NCBI GenBank assembly: GCA_000320545.1 | Contig: ADNK01000140.1 | Location: forward strand, 252,003 to 316,002 | Direction of reading: 5' to 3' | DNA length: 64,000 nt | Source: Bigelowiella natans CCMP2755 | Taxonomy: Eukaryota > Cercozoa > Chlorarachniophyceae | In this document: piece after piece, positions 11,981-23,330 of the stretch | Layout: each line of letters opens with the position of its first letter | Numbering within the stretch: position 1 is the stretch's first letter | Notes under the pieces: generated by a model | The model's input: the letters and a program-made list of their open reading frames with translations, nothing else | Told to the model about the DNA's origin: nothing | Databases searched by the model: none | Translations under genes and position numbers: made by a program

Positions 11981-13839
11981 TCAAACCTTCTGCTGCTTCG
12001 TCACATCGAACACTGCTGCCACAACTTCATCCGTACTTGGCTAAAAATACATCGCAATAAATTATTTTCTTCTGAAAAATTAAATGTGAACATGTACACA
12101 TGCTCAGAATACCTCTGCGTCTTGTGTTAGTAGCAAAGAATAATCGCCGCCAGTGGGGCTGAGAAAAAATAATCACAATTGTTTGTTGTTGTCCTCGACA
12201 TCATCATTAGTAGCAGCACGACCTCCATATAATATTCCAAGCTTGCCAAATGCCTAAAATGATACACCAAGTAGATTGAGCGTATACTTAGCTGGCAGAG
12301 AGTGACTAGATTATTGCATACCATCGCCCATATTAGTCACCATCACAGTTCCTGTTTCTTTGTCCAGACCCTTCAAATAGAAAGACATATGTCGATGACT
12401 CGTCTCCTCCCTACAAGCTCTCATCCTCCCCCTCCTCCACCACCATCCCCCTCCCCCCCATACTACAAAAAAAACAACTTCCACCGCCAACTACCTGCTC
12501 CATGAAAAAGGCTGTCTCGGTGCTGGCCCGCTCGAATAGCTTGCTATCGCTGCTACGCCATGGAACGCTAAAAATAATGGAAGGTAAACACGCCTCAGAA
12601 GGTTTGACTAAGAAGGGGTGATCAGGTATTATTACGATGGATTTGCCACAACGATTGGGATTTTCATGCCGTTTCCTTGTACTATCTTTGCAGCCAACTT
12701 TGCTGGCCTACAACATCAAATTTAGCTAGGTGAACATGCCTGAAATGGAGAAATCGCACCTTGAAGTGAATTCGTCCAGAGTTGCGAATATGAGTGCTGA
12801 TTGCCGCGAATATTTTTGTAAAAGATTAAACTTATGGCTATCAAAGCATTTTGGATACATATTTACCTCCAATATTTTCATCCTTGCACCATAAATCGGA
12901 ACTCAAATCAACGACTGCATGCGAAACATTAAATGAGACGAATCGGGTTTGATACTGTTCTGATTGGGACAAATCTACTTTCTAGCTCTGGAACTTCCCT
13001 GACAGCACCTCGGAGGAAATCAGCAATTTCCTAAAAGCAACAGCCAATGTTTAATAAACATAGAAGTTCAATCTGACCACGATGCCATCTTCCTTCAAAC
13101 ATCTCGGCTGAGCAGGAGGAGGAGAGATGGACGACCACGGGCCAAGAGCGAGGGATTAAGCTCAATTTTTTATGATAAGTACCGGTTTCGTGACGACGAG
13201 ACGTGCGTTCTTGATGTTCGCTTTCTCAACAAAATTTGCAGAGATTTCATGAATGACCTGGAAAACAAGCTAGATTTACGTGCCATACTTACCAAAATAT
13301 TAATGGGAATCTTAATGGCGATAGCATACTTTGAGTTCCTCTTTTGGAGAATCCAACATCGGTCCTCGTTTCAATACGACCTTGCGAGAGGAGAAGGAAT
13401 GATTGCATCGAATAGATTGACATGCTGCATTTTTTCGTATCTACATATCCACTTGAGAGATTCGGATTTGATAAAACATTACTCGAAGAACATTGTCCGT
13501 ATCTTTCATTTTGGCGAGATTGTCGGTGGAGATCTGGATAGCATCCTTCAAGCCCTTCGGTAGTTTCTGTGAAGGATCCACAGATGCGAATGATCGTATC
13601 CCTAAATGTAGAATTGTTATATGATTGCATGGCGGGCATATCTTCACGACACCAGAACCTGAGGAGCCTCGTAATGAGGTAGGCGAGTGCCTCCTATGAA
13701 ATGTCGTCTGCCTCGGCTGCCCCACGACGTTACGACATCGAGACATAAACGACGAAGGCACAGATCTTCGAGCTGAAGAACTCACAGCCCATGAGAAGAT
13801 TAGGAAGATGGCAAGAGAGGACGACGAGGACGACTGCAT
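11981..13839 (-). CDS. Unrecognised protein with plastid-type bipartite presequence
   Basis: The protein starts MQSSSSSSLAIFLIFSWAVS (a signal peptide) and continues ARRSVPSSFMSRCRNVVGQP. This is Ser/Arg-rich and free of acidic residues, as expected of a transit peptide behind a signal peptide. Around ten downstream exons join in phase: GLKDAIQISTDNLAKMKDTD, VVLKRGPMLDSPKEELK, VIHEISANFVEKANIKNARL, EIADFLRGAVREVPELE, AAISTHIRNSGRIHFK, AAKIVQGNGMKIPIVVANPS, VPWRSSDSKLFERASTETAF, GLDKETGTVMVTNMGDG, AFGKLGILYGGRAATNDDVE, PTGGDYSLLLTQDAE, and a last exon ending FDVTKQQKV. I do not recognise the mature part; it looks like a soluble mixed alpha/beta protein. Location in the plastid is inferred from the presequence and from its likeness to the CP29 leader nearby. 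Confidence 0.68.
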
Positions 13840-15143
13840 ACTTCTGCCTGGACGCGGACTAGAGCTGGCCAGTTTCCCGCGACGACCGCTCGCGACAACA
13901 AATCGAGCACCGACAAATAGACCAAGGGTAAATCCGTTACATTTTCGTCCTACGTCAAAGTACTTACGCCGTAAACATCAACTGTGTCTCAAACGAAGAA
14001 AATCATGCAATTCATGTCGGCCGACCACAAGAAATACGACCCGTACTCTTAGCCAGTCGTCAATGCCCGTGATTATGTGCAGGGATTGTAAAGACTCTGG
14101 GGAACGTATCAACATTAAGCCAAACCAAGATCTTCTGGCATTTTCAGCCATATTTCAGCTTGAAAACTTCCTTTACATGTGTACTGGTCCTTATATTTAT
14201 GATTACGACATACTCCAAAAGCTGCTTTTGTGTTTAAACAGATATCAACATTCTTGAGTATTGTGGCAGAGTGGAATTTTGCTCGCATAAGAGCTGCTTA
14301 ACTAAAAGAGCGGACTGGGGGTTTGGGGCCGAGAGATAATTTCGCCCAAAAATATCCAAATTGTATTCAGATTTACTTCAGAAACACCCTTGTTCAATCG
14401 CCGTAGAAAGACTTTTCTTTTTGATCTAATGTAACTTGCCTTCTCAAATGAATACAGGTCATTCAATATTATTAGAGTAAGCCTCAAGCAGGATCGGATC
14501 TCAAAGAAGCTATGTGGCCGTGGGAGGATTTGGAATATAAACGTAAAAATGCAGGGGTTTGGAGTATTTTTTTGGCAATGAAGTTGCCGCAGAAAGTATG
14601 AATGGCCTGTGTTCTGGAGTGATGTAAAGTGGATTTGCGCTTGGGGGTTTTGCTCGATTCAACCAGCGATTTTGCATGACAGAGATAAGAATGCAAAAGA
14701 TGTGCTTAAAGACATCGATCAAATTATGACGTATGTCACAAATCCTATCCTTTTAAGAAATAGATCCGTATTTACTCCCATTTCCAATCTGAAATTTTTC
14801 TGCGTGACTGCAGACTCCAAACCTCGTCTACGTAGAGACCCCCACCTCCCTCTCCTATCCTTCTCACAGCCTATCTCTGTTTGTGATTGAATGAACAAAG
14901 AACATACTGCATGTGCACTATGAGCTTCATGTATTCGAAATTTGAGTTGAATAGGCTACTACCATGTATGTGTTGGATACGCCAATGCAAATACGCGCAA
15001 TGTTCACTCGCTCTATATTTACCTCATCACGTACTAAGATTCTGAATGCTGATCAAACAAAACAATGAAAGATATACAAAACATCGAATTATTGACAGAA
15101 CTTTAAGGTTGAGCTGACCTCTCATGTCTTCCAAATAGGCACC
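13840..15143. other. Spacer between the plastid-targeted orphan and CP29
   Basis: It lies between two divergently transcribed plastid-protein genes, so it should contain both promoters. An open plus-strand frame at 13808-14257 overlaps the orphan's presequence antisense; its Arg/Thr-rich first half is a mirror of the Ser/Arg leader. Nothing else reads as a gene. Confidence 0.45.
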
Positions 15144-16228
15144 ATGAATAAGGAACTCGTCGGAAAGATCTCGCTTGGATCCACTGTTGGCCTTAGCGCC
15201 GTCCTCTGCGGAATGCTTGTCTTTGGCAACAACGGACACGTTGGAGCACCTGTCTCCCGTGGAGTTTCCCGTCCTGCTATGACTCGCATTGCTCGCAACA
15301 CATTGGTCAATGCAGCAAGGAAGGTGATTCGAACAACCTTCCCGAAATTCTTTTTCTAGGAAATAATCATGTTTCATAACATTTAATGAACGCGCTACAA
15401 TAGGCACCTCCTCCACCAAAGAATAACGAGGATCCTCTTTGGCTTCCTAACACCGAACGCCCTGGCTGGCTTGATGGATCCCTCCCTGGAGACCGTGGAT
15501 TCGATCCTCTTGGACTATCAAAGCCTGCTGAATACTTGCAGTTCGACGTTGATCAGCTTGATCAAAACGCTGCTGTGAACAGGGCAGGAAGGGTCATTGG
15601 TCAGTACGACGGAGGAATCGATGAAGTAAACACCGAAAACTCCCTTTCTCCTTATTCTGACATTTTCGGTCTTCGCCGATTCCGTGAGTGCGAACTCATC
15701 CACGGACGTTGGGCTATGCTTGCCACTCTCGGTGCTATCGTTGCTGAGCTTTCCACTGGAGTTCCATGGTAATAGAAAGGAAAAAATATTGATGGATATG
15801 TAAAGTTGGATAACATAAATTTATACTGTAACGGGATGGGAATCATTAGAATAGTTTACGTATGGGTGCTAATTAATTTTCATTTTTAATTTTACAGGGA
15901 CCAAGCTGGAAAGGTTGAGCTTGATGGAGCTCGCTACCTGAACTTTGACCTTCCTTTTACCGTCTCCCAGCTTACCCTTTTGGAGGTTCTCCTCGTCGGT
16001 GGTGCTGAGATCTACCGTAACACCGAGACTGACCTCGACAAGAGACTGTACCCTGGCGGAACATTCGATCCCCTTGGATTTACTACCAAATCCGATGAAC
16101 AGACTATGCGCCTCCGCGAAGCTGAGATCAAGCACGGCCGATTGGCTATGGTAGCAGCATTCGGATGCGGTGTTCAGGCATTCACCACTGGTGAGGGTCT
16201 TATTGAGAACCTTTCCTTCCTTAACTAG
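15144..16228 (+). CDS. LHCB4: Minor light-harvesting chlorophyll a/b protein CP29 (Lhcb4-type), plastid-targeted
   Basis: Three exons, 15144-15323, 15404-15768 and 15898-16228, join to 291 residues. Residues 9-27 ([19 protein letters not shown]) form a signal peptide core. The basic stretch [20 protein letters not shown] follows as the transit peptide. The mature part begins APPPPKNN with [20 protein letters not shown] and [13 protein letters not shown], diagnostic of CP29 rather than of major LHCII. Helix B carries [20 protein letters not shown] and helix C/A carry [15 protein letters not shown] and [16 protein letters not shown]. These include the Glu, His and Arg residues that bind chlorophyll. 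CP29 links trimeric LHCII to the photosystem II core in the thylakoid. The intron at 15769 splits the Trp codon of GVPW/DQAGKVE. Codons are strongly biased to C-ending forms compared with neighbours, typical of a highly expressed gene. Confidence 0.95.
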
Positions 16229-17228
16229 AAGGAGTCCAGTTGGATTAGTTCTAAAATTACGTCTATCGTAGTTTAGTAAGTTGGTTGATACCCTACGCTA
16301 GACATTCCCCGTTGAAATAATGTTGGCAATGTAATCTCAAAACATAGAAGTGAGCATATTCCCTTGGGTGCTGGACGAATGTATGTATTTATTCAGATAC
16401 TTGAGGTCATAAACCAAGTGATTTTCATTTATAACCCCGGCTGCCGTTTGCAAGCTGCATCGCACGTTCAAATGCGGTTGGTCATGCAACATCAGAGCAC
16501 GTCTAGATGTGCAGACAACTACAAAATATGCGATGTAAGCAATTCACATCCACTACATGTATCGTCATCTTTTTGGTCATGTGAATGGAGGAAAAACATG
16601 CAAGCATATGCTGCGCGCACGCGCCTCGCTTTTCAATGGATGCAATAGACATACGCATGTGTCATACATGTCATGTGCACTGTAGACATGCGCATGCATT
16701 GTACACATTGTGTGCATCTTATGTGTACTGTGTCCATAGTGGATTCATTGTCTGGGCATGTGACATGTGCAGTCATTGCGTCATTGCTAGCTAGATTGCA
16801 TGAGGGCTTGCTAGCTTGCATGCACATGCACGCAAACTGATGCGATTGCACAGCTAGCTGTTGGCTAACAGACGACAGAAGGACAATGATCGCATCGCCA
16901 CATCGCATGCCAGCACACATGCGAACGTTCGTAGCTCTAGAGCTAGCGATCAATTCGAAGTCGGCACAATTGCACATCATCATTGGCTTCGCTAGCTTCG
17001 TGCCATCAGCATTCCAGCACAATTGCGCAATGTCACAGTCACCTTTGTCTTTGTTTTCCAGTCATCCTCCTCGCAGTGCTGCAGACTTGTCTTCATTTTG
17101 GATTTGCTGTGAAGCACGAGGTGGTTTCTAGGAAAGTGCAAGCGAGCAAGCAAACACAAGGAAGCATCGCACTGCTTGCGTGTGTGTGCAATGCAAGGCA
17201 GGAAGAAAAGAAAGAATCAAGAAGCGAA

Positions 17229-17290
17229 CAATGAAAAATGAACAACAATGAAAAATGAAACAATGAACAATGAACAATGAACAATGAACA
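17229..17290 (+). repeat. AATGAACA/AATGAAAA tandem repeat, block 1
   Basis: An imperfect tandem of AATGAAA(A)- and AATGAACA-type units. A second block of the same unit occurs at 17684-17725 on the same strand. A related ATGAACGA run is at 31495-31520. Confidence 0.85.
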
Positions 17291-17683
17291 AAGCGTTGAT
17301 CAAATCTACATGCGCCAGAACCACTTGGGAGACAGGCGTTTGCATGCAGCAGAGCCTCAACAACACTCGTTGCAAGGACTTGTCAGCACCCTGTTGGTGA
17401 TCAATGGCTCTAATTGCAACTGGATCGTGGAAACACGTTGCAATTGCTACAACTGGGCCTGCAAATTGTGTAGCCGTCAATTGGTCCGTTGGAGTGGAGT
17501 CAATCAGCAAGAACAGCTGCCTCGAACTTGATTCTCAAAGGTGCTGTTTCATGTGCCCCAAAGCGCACATTGTTGCAATGCATCGATTTTTTCATGTCAG
17601 ATGTTGCTTCTCCTTCCGACTTTGCAAACGGTGAAGGTCAGTTTTTCCACCGGGATGCCATGGGCAAGAGGAGATGTGCAACA

Positions 17684-17725
17684 ATGAAACAATGATGAAC
17701 AATGAACAATGAACAATGATGATGA
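17684..17725 (+). repeat. AATGAACA tandem repeat, block 2
   Basis: Several copies of AATGAACA with interspersed ATG, matching block 1. Confidence 0.8.
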
Positions 17726-18046
17726 ACTACTGCATTTCCAAAATGTTGCAAGTTCTGAATCATTTTGAAGTTGTCATCATTAAGTACAATAATTCCGTGA
17801 CATTTTCATCCTGCGACAAGTAAAATATAACGCCCTTTTCTTGCAACATCTCTATCTATCCGACGGAACGGAACGCTCAACAAGAACCATGCCGCATGCC
17901 CCCTAGACAGCAATAGAACTTCAGACCCATCTTAGCCGATGCAGTTGCATCCTATTGTCGCTCGTACACGATGCGTTCTTGTGCATCAACATCGTAAGAA
18001 CTGCCGACATTCCATCAACTCGAGGCTGTTGCCAGTTGTGTTTGCA

Positions 18047-19186
18047 ATGACGATCGTCAATTCAGCCCCCCCTAGGAGAATGCTTAGGTAGCTAAACAAA
18101 GAAGAAGGGGAATGCATACCTTTACCAGAACTCGAACATCGGAAAATCTTACGTGAACATATCTTCCATTTTGTGCTCCTATCCGTTGGTTTCAGCATTA
18201 GAGAATGTATCAAAGTAAGGAGCGGGCATCATACCAACGGAGATGAGGGTTACATGAACACCTTAGGGATTCTAGGCAGATGCTGATAACAACTCAACTA
18301 TCGTCATTTACACATAAACTAGCACAAATTCCGTGGGATAAGGATACGCCCTTACTCGTCGTTGTATCGAGGTACGGGGAGGACGTCGACTGGATTAACG
18401 GGGTGCTCGGTCATTTCTCTCTTCTGTAATCGTGCGTTCATCACCGTCCTGCGCTATATGTCCCGCCTTCACTCCCATACTCTCTCATTCCTAAACAAGG
18501 TTAAGCATCCTTGCATCGTCTACGAGAAGGAAACGGAATCTGCTCGGTTTAATACTCCAAAGAACAAAGCTAAAGAAGCCTCCAGCTACCTGCAATTCCT
18601 GAGTGATCATTACCATAAGTAGTTTCCAATACAAACTACCTCTTTCAATGAATGCAAATGGTCATATCTCAACGACTGAAGTACCATTGCCCTTAATGTT
18701 ATCAGCTTACCGCAGCATGTCGCTTTCACCCATGGAAGTAACACAAGCTGGTATTTATTTGTCTCCTTATTTGTCATGTACAACCAATGGCTCTCCTATA
18801 CAGTATAAAGCTAACAACGTGAATATACACATACACATTTTATATGTAAATTGTTTAAAGTGGGCGTGTGTCGAGTCTACTTGATATACACGACAAACAT
18901 TCTGCTCAGTGGTAGGTCTCCTCATCTCCGACTGCTACATATATAGGCATCATAGAGGCTATTTACGCAACAAGCTCAACATGGCGTCATTGCCGATGAC
19001 AGAATCATATCGCAGCTTGAACCGCAATCGGTTGAATAGGTAGAGCGGATAAAACCCAACATCACAACCAAAATGACAATGTGGTGGAACAATCTTGGAA
19101 TGGTTATGACCGAGGTTTTTGTTGTGGTACCATTTATTCCGTTAAAGTTGTCTATCACGCAATAAGTGTCCTCTATAATAGAGTGA

Positions 19187-19235
<49 letters not shown>

Positions 19236-19988
19236 GAAGCAGTTCATTATCAATCACACCTTCTTCTTCCCCCTAACCTTCAGCATCGTGAAACATCCAC
19301 AGCATTTCATGCCACATCTACCAATGTACTGGTCTGAGGTCGGAAGTAAAAGAGCATAACGAGCTTGTTCTCTACTGCTGTGTGAATTTTGTCCCCATCG
19401 TTGTTGCTGTAGTCTACCCTATCACTAACTTGATTGGGTGATGATAGGTGCTGGAGAAGTACTTTGGTCCTCTGGAGACACACGGTGACTTCACCATAGG
19501 CTACCGCGGCTCTGCCCAGGTAATGTAAAACAACAACACGTCGAGTGAAACGTCCTAGACGATATGCTTATTATAATCATAAGAAACAATCATGCGAACG
19601 CTGTCGATCCTCCCCCTCCTTTACGCCATTATCAGTTTCTCGTTCCACGTTCCGTGATTCAGTCAAGGCCTCGTCGTCTTTACGAGGAGCTGTACAATTG
19701 GACGATGACGACCCCTATGGAAGACTTCTGGTAACTTTCCATCATCGCATCCCCCGCCAGGCACTCCATTGTACAATTAGAGGGTGTCAAAGAGGGAGAA
19801 AAACATTTTAATAGTTTTGTTTCTTGGCTTCTAGTACCGTGATATACCAATCCCCAAGGATTTCTAACCTTTTTTTGTACTCTGTGCATCACGTTCGGTT
19901 CTGTAGGTCCTCACGGATGTTGGAATACACTTGGCACGTTCTTTTTGACATTGACAAATTTCCTCTTCTTCCAACCGCTCCAAAATAG
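18047..19988 (+). CDS. DUF3431 family protein (glycosyltransferase-like, type II membrane protein)
   Basis: The exon chain gives, in order: HIFHFVLLSVGFSI (probable signal anchor), DTPLLVVVSRYGEDVDWING, VKHPCIVYEKETESARFNTP with KNKAKEASSYLQFLSDHYHN, LPQHVAFTHGSNTSWHHRGY, SMTESY-like LPMTESYRSLNRNR, VLEKYFGPLETHGDFTIGY with RGSAQFLVPRSVIQSRPRR, LYEELYNWTMTTPMEDFW, and SSRMLEYTWHVLFDIDKF ending at TAG 19986-19988. This is the DUF3431 layout: (A/S)RYxEDxxW, VYEK, NxxKEAxxYL, LPxHxxFxHGxxxSWHH, GAQFxVxRxxIxxRP and RxLExxWHxxF. Members are predicted Golgi glycosyltransferases; substrate unknown. The N-terminus is uncertain: 18047 is the best ATG seen, but its splice phase to the anchor exon (about 18130-18208) was not resolved. 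A second glycosyltransferase-like gene lies at 980-2165. Confidence 0.82.
19190..19232 (+). repeat. (GA)n microsatellite in an intron
   Basis: About 21 GA units inside an intron of the DUF3431 gene. It marks the beginning of the microsatellite-rich part of the window. Confidence 0.95.
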
Positions 19989-20637
19989 AAGTGCGGCGAC
20001 GTCTGCGTTTGGTGCATGTAGCTAGTGTTTCGGCTATGTACATGAAACATGATGAACATTCCACAGAAAGAGACAAGATACATGCATGTCAACGTGTGAA
20101 CAGTCACCCACAGATATATGCATGGCGCAGTGCGTAGCATATATGAGACAGATGTTATGAATGAGTTAAATGTGTTCAACTTTCATCCTAATGTAGCTGC
20201 AAAGCTAGAAAGCCACAGCGCTTAAATGGCATATGGATTTTTACATAGTCAAGCAATATAATTGTAATTGCACACGAACAACAGCACAATGAAACACTAG
20301 ATGTAGTGGCCGGGGGTTACATGAAGCAAATAATGCTTCTTATTTTTTACTTGAGCTATTATTCATCCTCGCTCATGCATGTGCAGAGCATTGCGCTACT
20401 ACATTAGGCCATGCTAGCATGCGTGCCACTGCAAGAAAGCAGCTTCCACCAACAAGCCACAATTTATTTTACTTTTGTTACTCAGGAGGATAACTATTCT
20501 TCGTACTTTCTATGTATGCATGCTACTACCAAAGCGGGTGAAAAAAATCATTTAGATCTTAATGCATAGCTCTAACTACAGACGGATAATCGATGACTGA
20601 CGATGCAAGGTAAACATGCATGAGAGGCCTATTGTTA
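19989..20637. other. Convergent spacer with CTAG/TGCATG texture
   Basis: Lies between the ends of the DUF3431 gene and the alpha/beta hydrolase. Words such as GCATGC, CTAGCATG and TGCATGCTA recur from about 20,080 to 20,620. No gene seen. Confidence 0.5.
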
Positions 20638-21461
20638 CTACTTATTTTGGGAGGAAGATACAAATTCATGTATCAGTGGATTGACCAGCTGGGGAGCCTC
20701 GTCCATCGGACAATGCCCGACGCCAGGAAGCGTTATAAACTTTTCGATGTTCTTTAGACCCCCAAACGTGCGACGGCCCATCTGTTGAATATATCATGTT
20801 ATGAGCTGTATTTTGCCATAACAACGAGTGTAACCAAAATGCTAAAATAGGGAAGACTAGAAATCATGCCCATAGGAACGTGCTAAAAGAATATATCCCT
20901 GAATAGATCTAGCTGGATCATACTGAATACAACCAGCTGCAACTCGAAGAAGCAAAATTTCAATGTTACTATGATTATCGCTCAGCCATACGACCTCAAG
21001 AGGCTCCCAGGGGTCTTCCTCTCCCCAAACGATTTGAACTGGGCATTTGAGCTGTGGTATGAGCTCCTCTGGAAGCGGCCCTCCCGAATACGAAATAAAG
21101 TCAAGAAAGACGTCAACTGCTCCTGGCAGCAGGCCCTACATGTTTTTATTCGTTTTGATAAGTTATCAAGTGGAGAAGGAGGAGTAGGAGGAAGGGGAGA
21201 CGTAATGCCGTGGTTGGATGAATGCGTAATTATCGTAGCAAGGCAGATAGAAGAAAGAGTATGAGGCCCCTCACCATGCTTATTGTTCAACAACAATAGG
21301 AGCTATTATGCACTACCGGATTGAGGATAAAGTTTACAAGCTCGTCTGTAACTTGGGCTTTATCATGGTAGGCCTGCTCCAATACGCTGCGTACACCCTT
21401 AGGAGTTGCAACTTGACCGAAAAACCATCGTCCCTTTCAGGATTGCCATTCGTAAGAGATG

Positions 21462-21502
<41 letters not shown>

Positions 21503-21721
21503 CATATAATATGTTAATATGTATATGTTTTTATACGGACAGAAGACGCGATAAGTATGGCAGTATCCTTCCATAAAAGTCACGATCGCGTACACAGTTT
21601 ACTTTTCTCTGTTGTCGTGGGGGATGTATTATTATACACACCACCAGCACGATCACCACCACCAAGCCTATCTACTGCTACTTCCATCACTACTGATACT
21701 TACAGCGACTAAATACTACTA

Positions 21722-21754
<33 letters not shown>

Positions 21755-23054
21755 ATACTAATACTACTACTACTGCTGCTACCAGCTGTGTTTCCCTGAG
21801 TGTTGTCTGCAGCAAAGAAGTGAGTGGGCGTTGCAAGAACGGTTGCTTCGACCAATGAAGGAGCCTTAAGCTGGGATCGAGCAGCATCACTCCAGCGGTA
21901 GAATCAGGTTCTAGTACAGCGGCCTAATGTAAGGAATAGGAGAAAATGAGAGAAATAGTGAGAGAGAGAGAGAGAGAAGAGAGAGAGAGGGAGGGAGAGA
22001 GAGAGAGCACATGCGAGTAGAGTAACAACATTTATTGATGGTCGGAGTCAGAGGGATCTTCTATAATGCACAAAACCTGAAGGCCTGCGACGCTGCCAAC
22101 ACTGTTACAAATGTAGTAGACCTAATCAATAGTACATTAACGGTAGTAGTTGTAGTAGCTATGTATGAGCTGAGTAAAGGTAATCAGAGAGAGAAGTAAT
22201 ATTACCTTCCGCCCTTCGCCTACTCCAGCAACCTCCTTGGAAAAGGCGCGTAGTTGCTCGCCCCACGTCTCGAATGTATAGCTAAGCAAAGATTGAAAAA
22301 TATCTTGCGGTGATTGATTGCAATGACATTGATCTTTGAGAGGGAGAGGGAGAGAGAGGAGTACGGATTTCAGTGTGAGGTTAGCGAATATAAATTAGTT
22401 TCGAATAGCGTTATACATTTGCTCAGGGCTGGGGTACGCAGCTGGAGGTGTTGGCTTGGCAGAAAAACCGTATCCAAGCAAATCTATCGCGTATGTATCA
22501 GCGTATTTGCTGACCTGAATTACATCATTATCATTATTAACATCATTTGATCATTTCAGTGGCGACGGTGTTCGTAATGATTCAGATTCTTTGAATTGAA
22601 TTTTTGCAATATTTAAAAGAATGAGGATATTGACCTCTGGAATGTTTTTCCTCCAATGGTCTGCATTTCCACCAAATCCATGCACGAGAATCACAACTGG
22701 ATCGTCCTTAGAGACCAGGGAGCTGGGTGCTTTCGCTTCCTGGTACCGAATGGAGTGCCCTCGCCAATCCCAGAACTTCCCCTCCATTCCTGGCTGTTGT
22801 AGGGTTTGGGTCGGCTCCAAGAGATCTTTCGAGGATCCCGTTTCGGCCTTTGCACGCCGTACCAAGGATGATGATGATGATGAACCAGTGTTATGGCGAA
22901 GAAGCGTACGCTCCCTTGCCCGCTTGAGAAACCTGGTATTACCACCACGGCGGATCTGTAGTAGTCGAGATGAAGTGGACGCACCGTTTACTTCGCCTAG
23001 AAGGACAGCAAATACCAACGCTGTCGCAGCAGTAGGCATGACATCTCTCATCAT
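20638..23054 (-). CDS. Alpha/beta-fold hydrolase with plastid-type presequence
   Basis: The leader MMRDVMPTAATALVFAVLLG with EVNGAST is a signal peptide with a likely cleavage site. It is followed by a long Arg/Ser transit-like stretch. The hydrolase domain starts FWDWRGHSIRYQEA and carries DPVVILVHGFGGNADHWRKN (oxyanion HGFG). Later exons give YAIDLLGYGFSAKPTPP, YTFETWGEQLRAFSKEVAG, VYYICNSVGSVAGLQ (nucleophile Ser, about 22,079-22,123), PDSTAGVMLLDPSLRLLHW, GVRSVLEQAYHDKAQVTDEL, CPVQIVWGEEDPWEPLEVV (acid Asp) and LPGVGHCPMDEAPQLVNP (catalytic His). The complete Ser-Asp-His triad is present. The set of motifs resembles the plant/algal plastid group around pheophytinase and related esterases. 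A role in chlorophyll or lipid turnover fits, but the substrate cannot be decided from sequence. Confidence 0.9.
21465..21499. repeat. (TA)n microsatellite in an intron
   Basis: A perfect TA run of about 17 units inside the alpha/beta hydrolase gene. Confidence 0.95.
21716..21780. repeat. (TAC)n trinucleotide repeat in an intron
   Basis: An imperfect TAC/ACT run between two hydrolase exons. Confidence 0.9.
21955..22008 (+). repeat. (GA)n-rich interrupted microsatellite in an intron
   Basis: GA units interrupted by AA and GG, inside the hydrolase gene. Confidence 0.85.
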
Positions 23055-23330
23055 TGATTAGGGGGAGGAGCACAGCGGAAGTGTATTGTTTGTGGTGCAG
23101 GAGACGTCGACAGCTGTCGGGCAAGCTGGTACATTTATGTCGCACATTGAAAATGGCCTATGTTACTCGATAATATCCTTGTTGCGAATAGATGGTATAA
23201 AATAAAGGGGTTTTTGCAGCTGCGACATGCTTGTATTGCTTGTCGCAATGAGGAGCATGTCTCAGAGACAGAACCAAAAACAAGGACCGCCGGAGGAGGA
23301 GGAACCTATCCCCGCCCCGTCTGCTTCAGC

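Larger units (their letters stand above)
16229..18046. other. Long spacer with GCATGC/CTAG-rich island and AATGAACA tandem blocks
   Basis: No gene is supported. About 16,430-16,960 is rich in TGCATGC, GCTAGC and CATGTG words. Two short tandem blocks with unit close to AATGAACA lie at 17229-17290 and 17684-17725, about 400 bases apart. Confidence 0.55.

Noticed and set aside
13808-14257. Plus-strand open frame of 149 codons with Arg/Cys-rich content
   Set aside because: Its first part is antisense to the Ser/Arg leader of the orphan gene, and the rest lacks recognisable motifs or clear splice partners.
16400-17700. Several 60-130 codon frames on both strands
   Set aside because: They fall in the CATG/CTAG-rich spacer, overlap one another on both strands and have no family-like content.
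17200-17730. AATGAACA blocks as a telomere or transposon end
   Set aside because: The unit is too variable for a telomere and no inverted repeats or transposase are present.
20971-21296. Overlapping open frames on both strands
   Set aside because: Both are shadows of the hydrolase exon encoding CPVQIVWGEEDPWEP on the minus strand.
22621-23061. Plus-strand open frame of 146 codons
   Set aside because: Antisense to the leader and HGFGG exon of the alpha/beta hydrolase.
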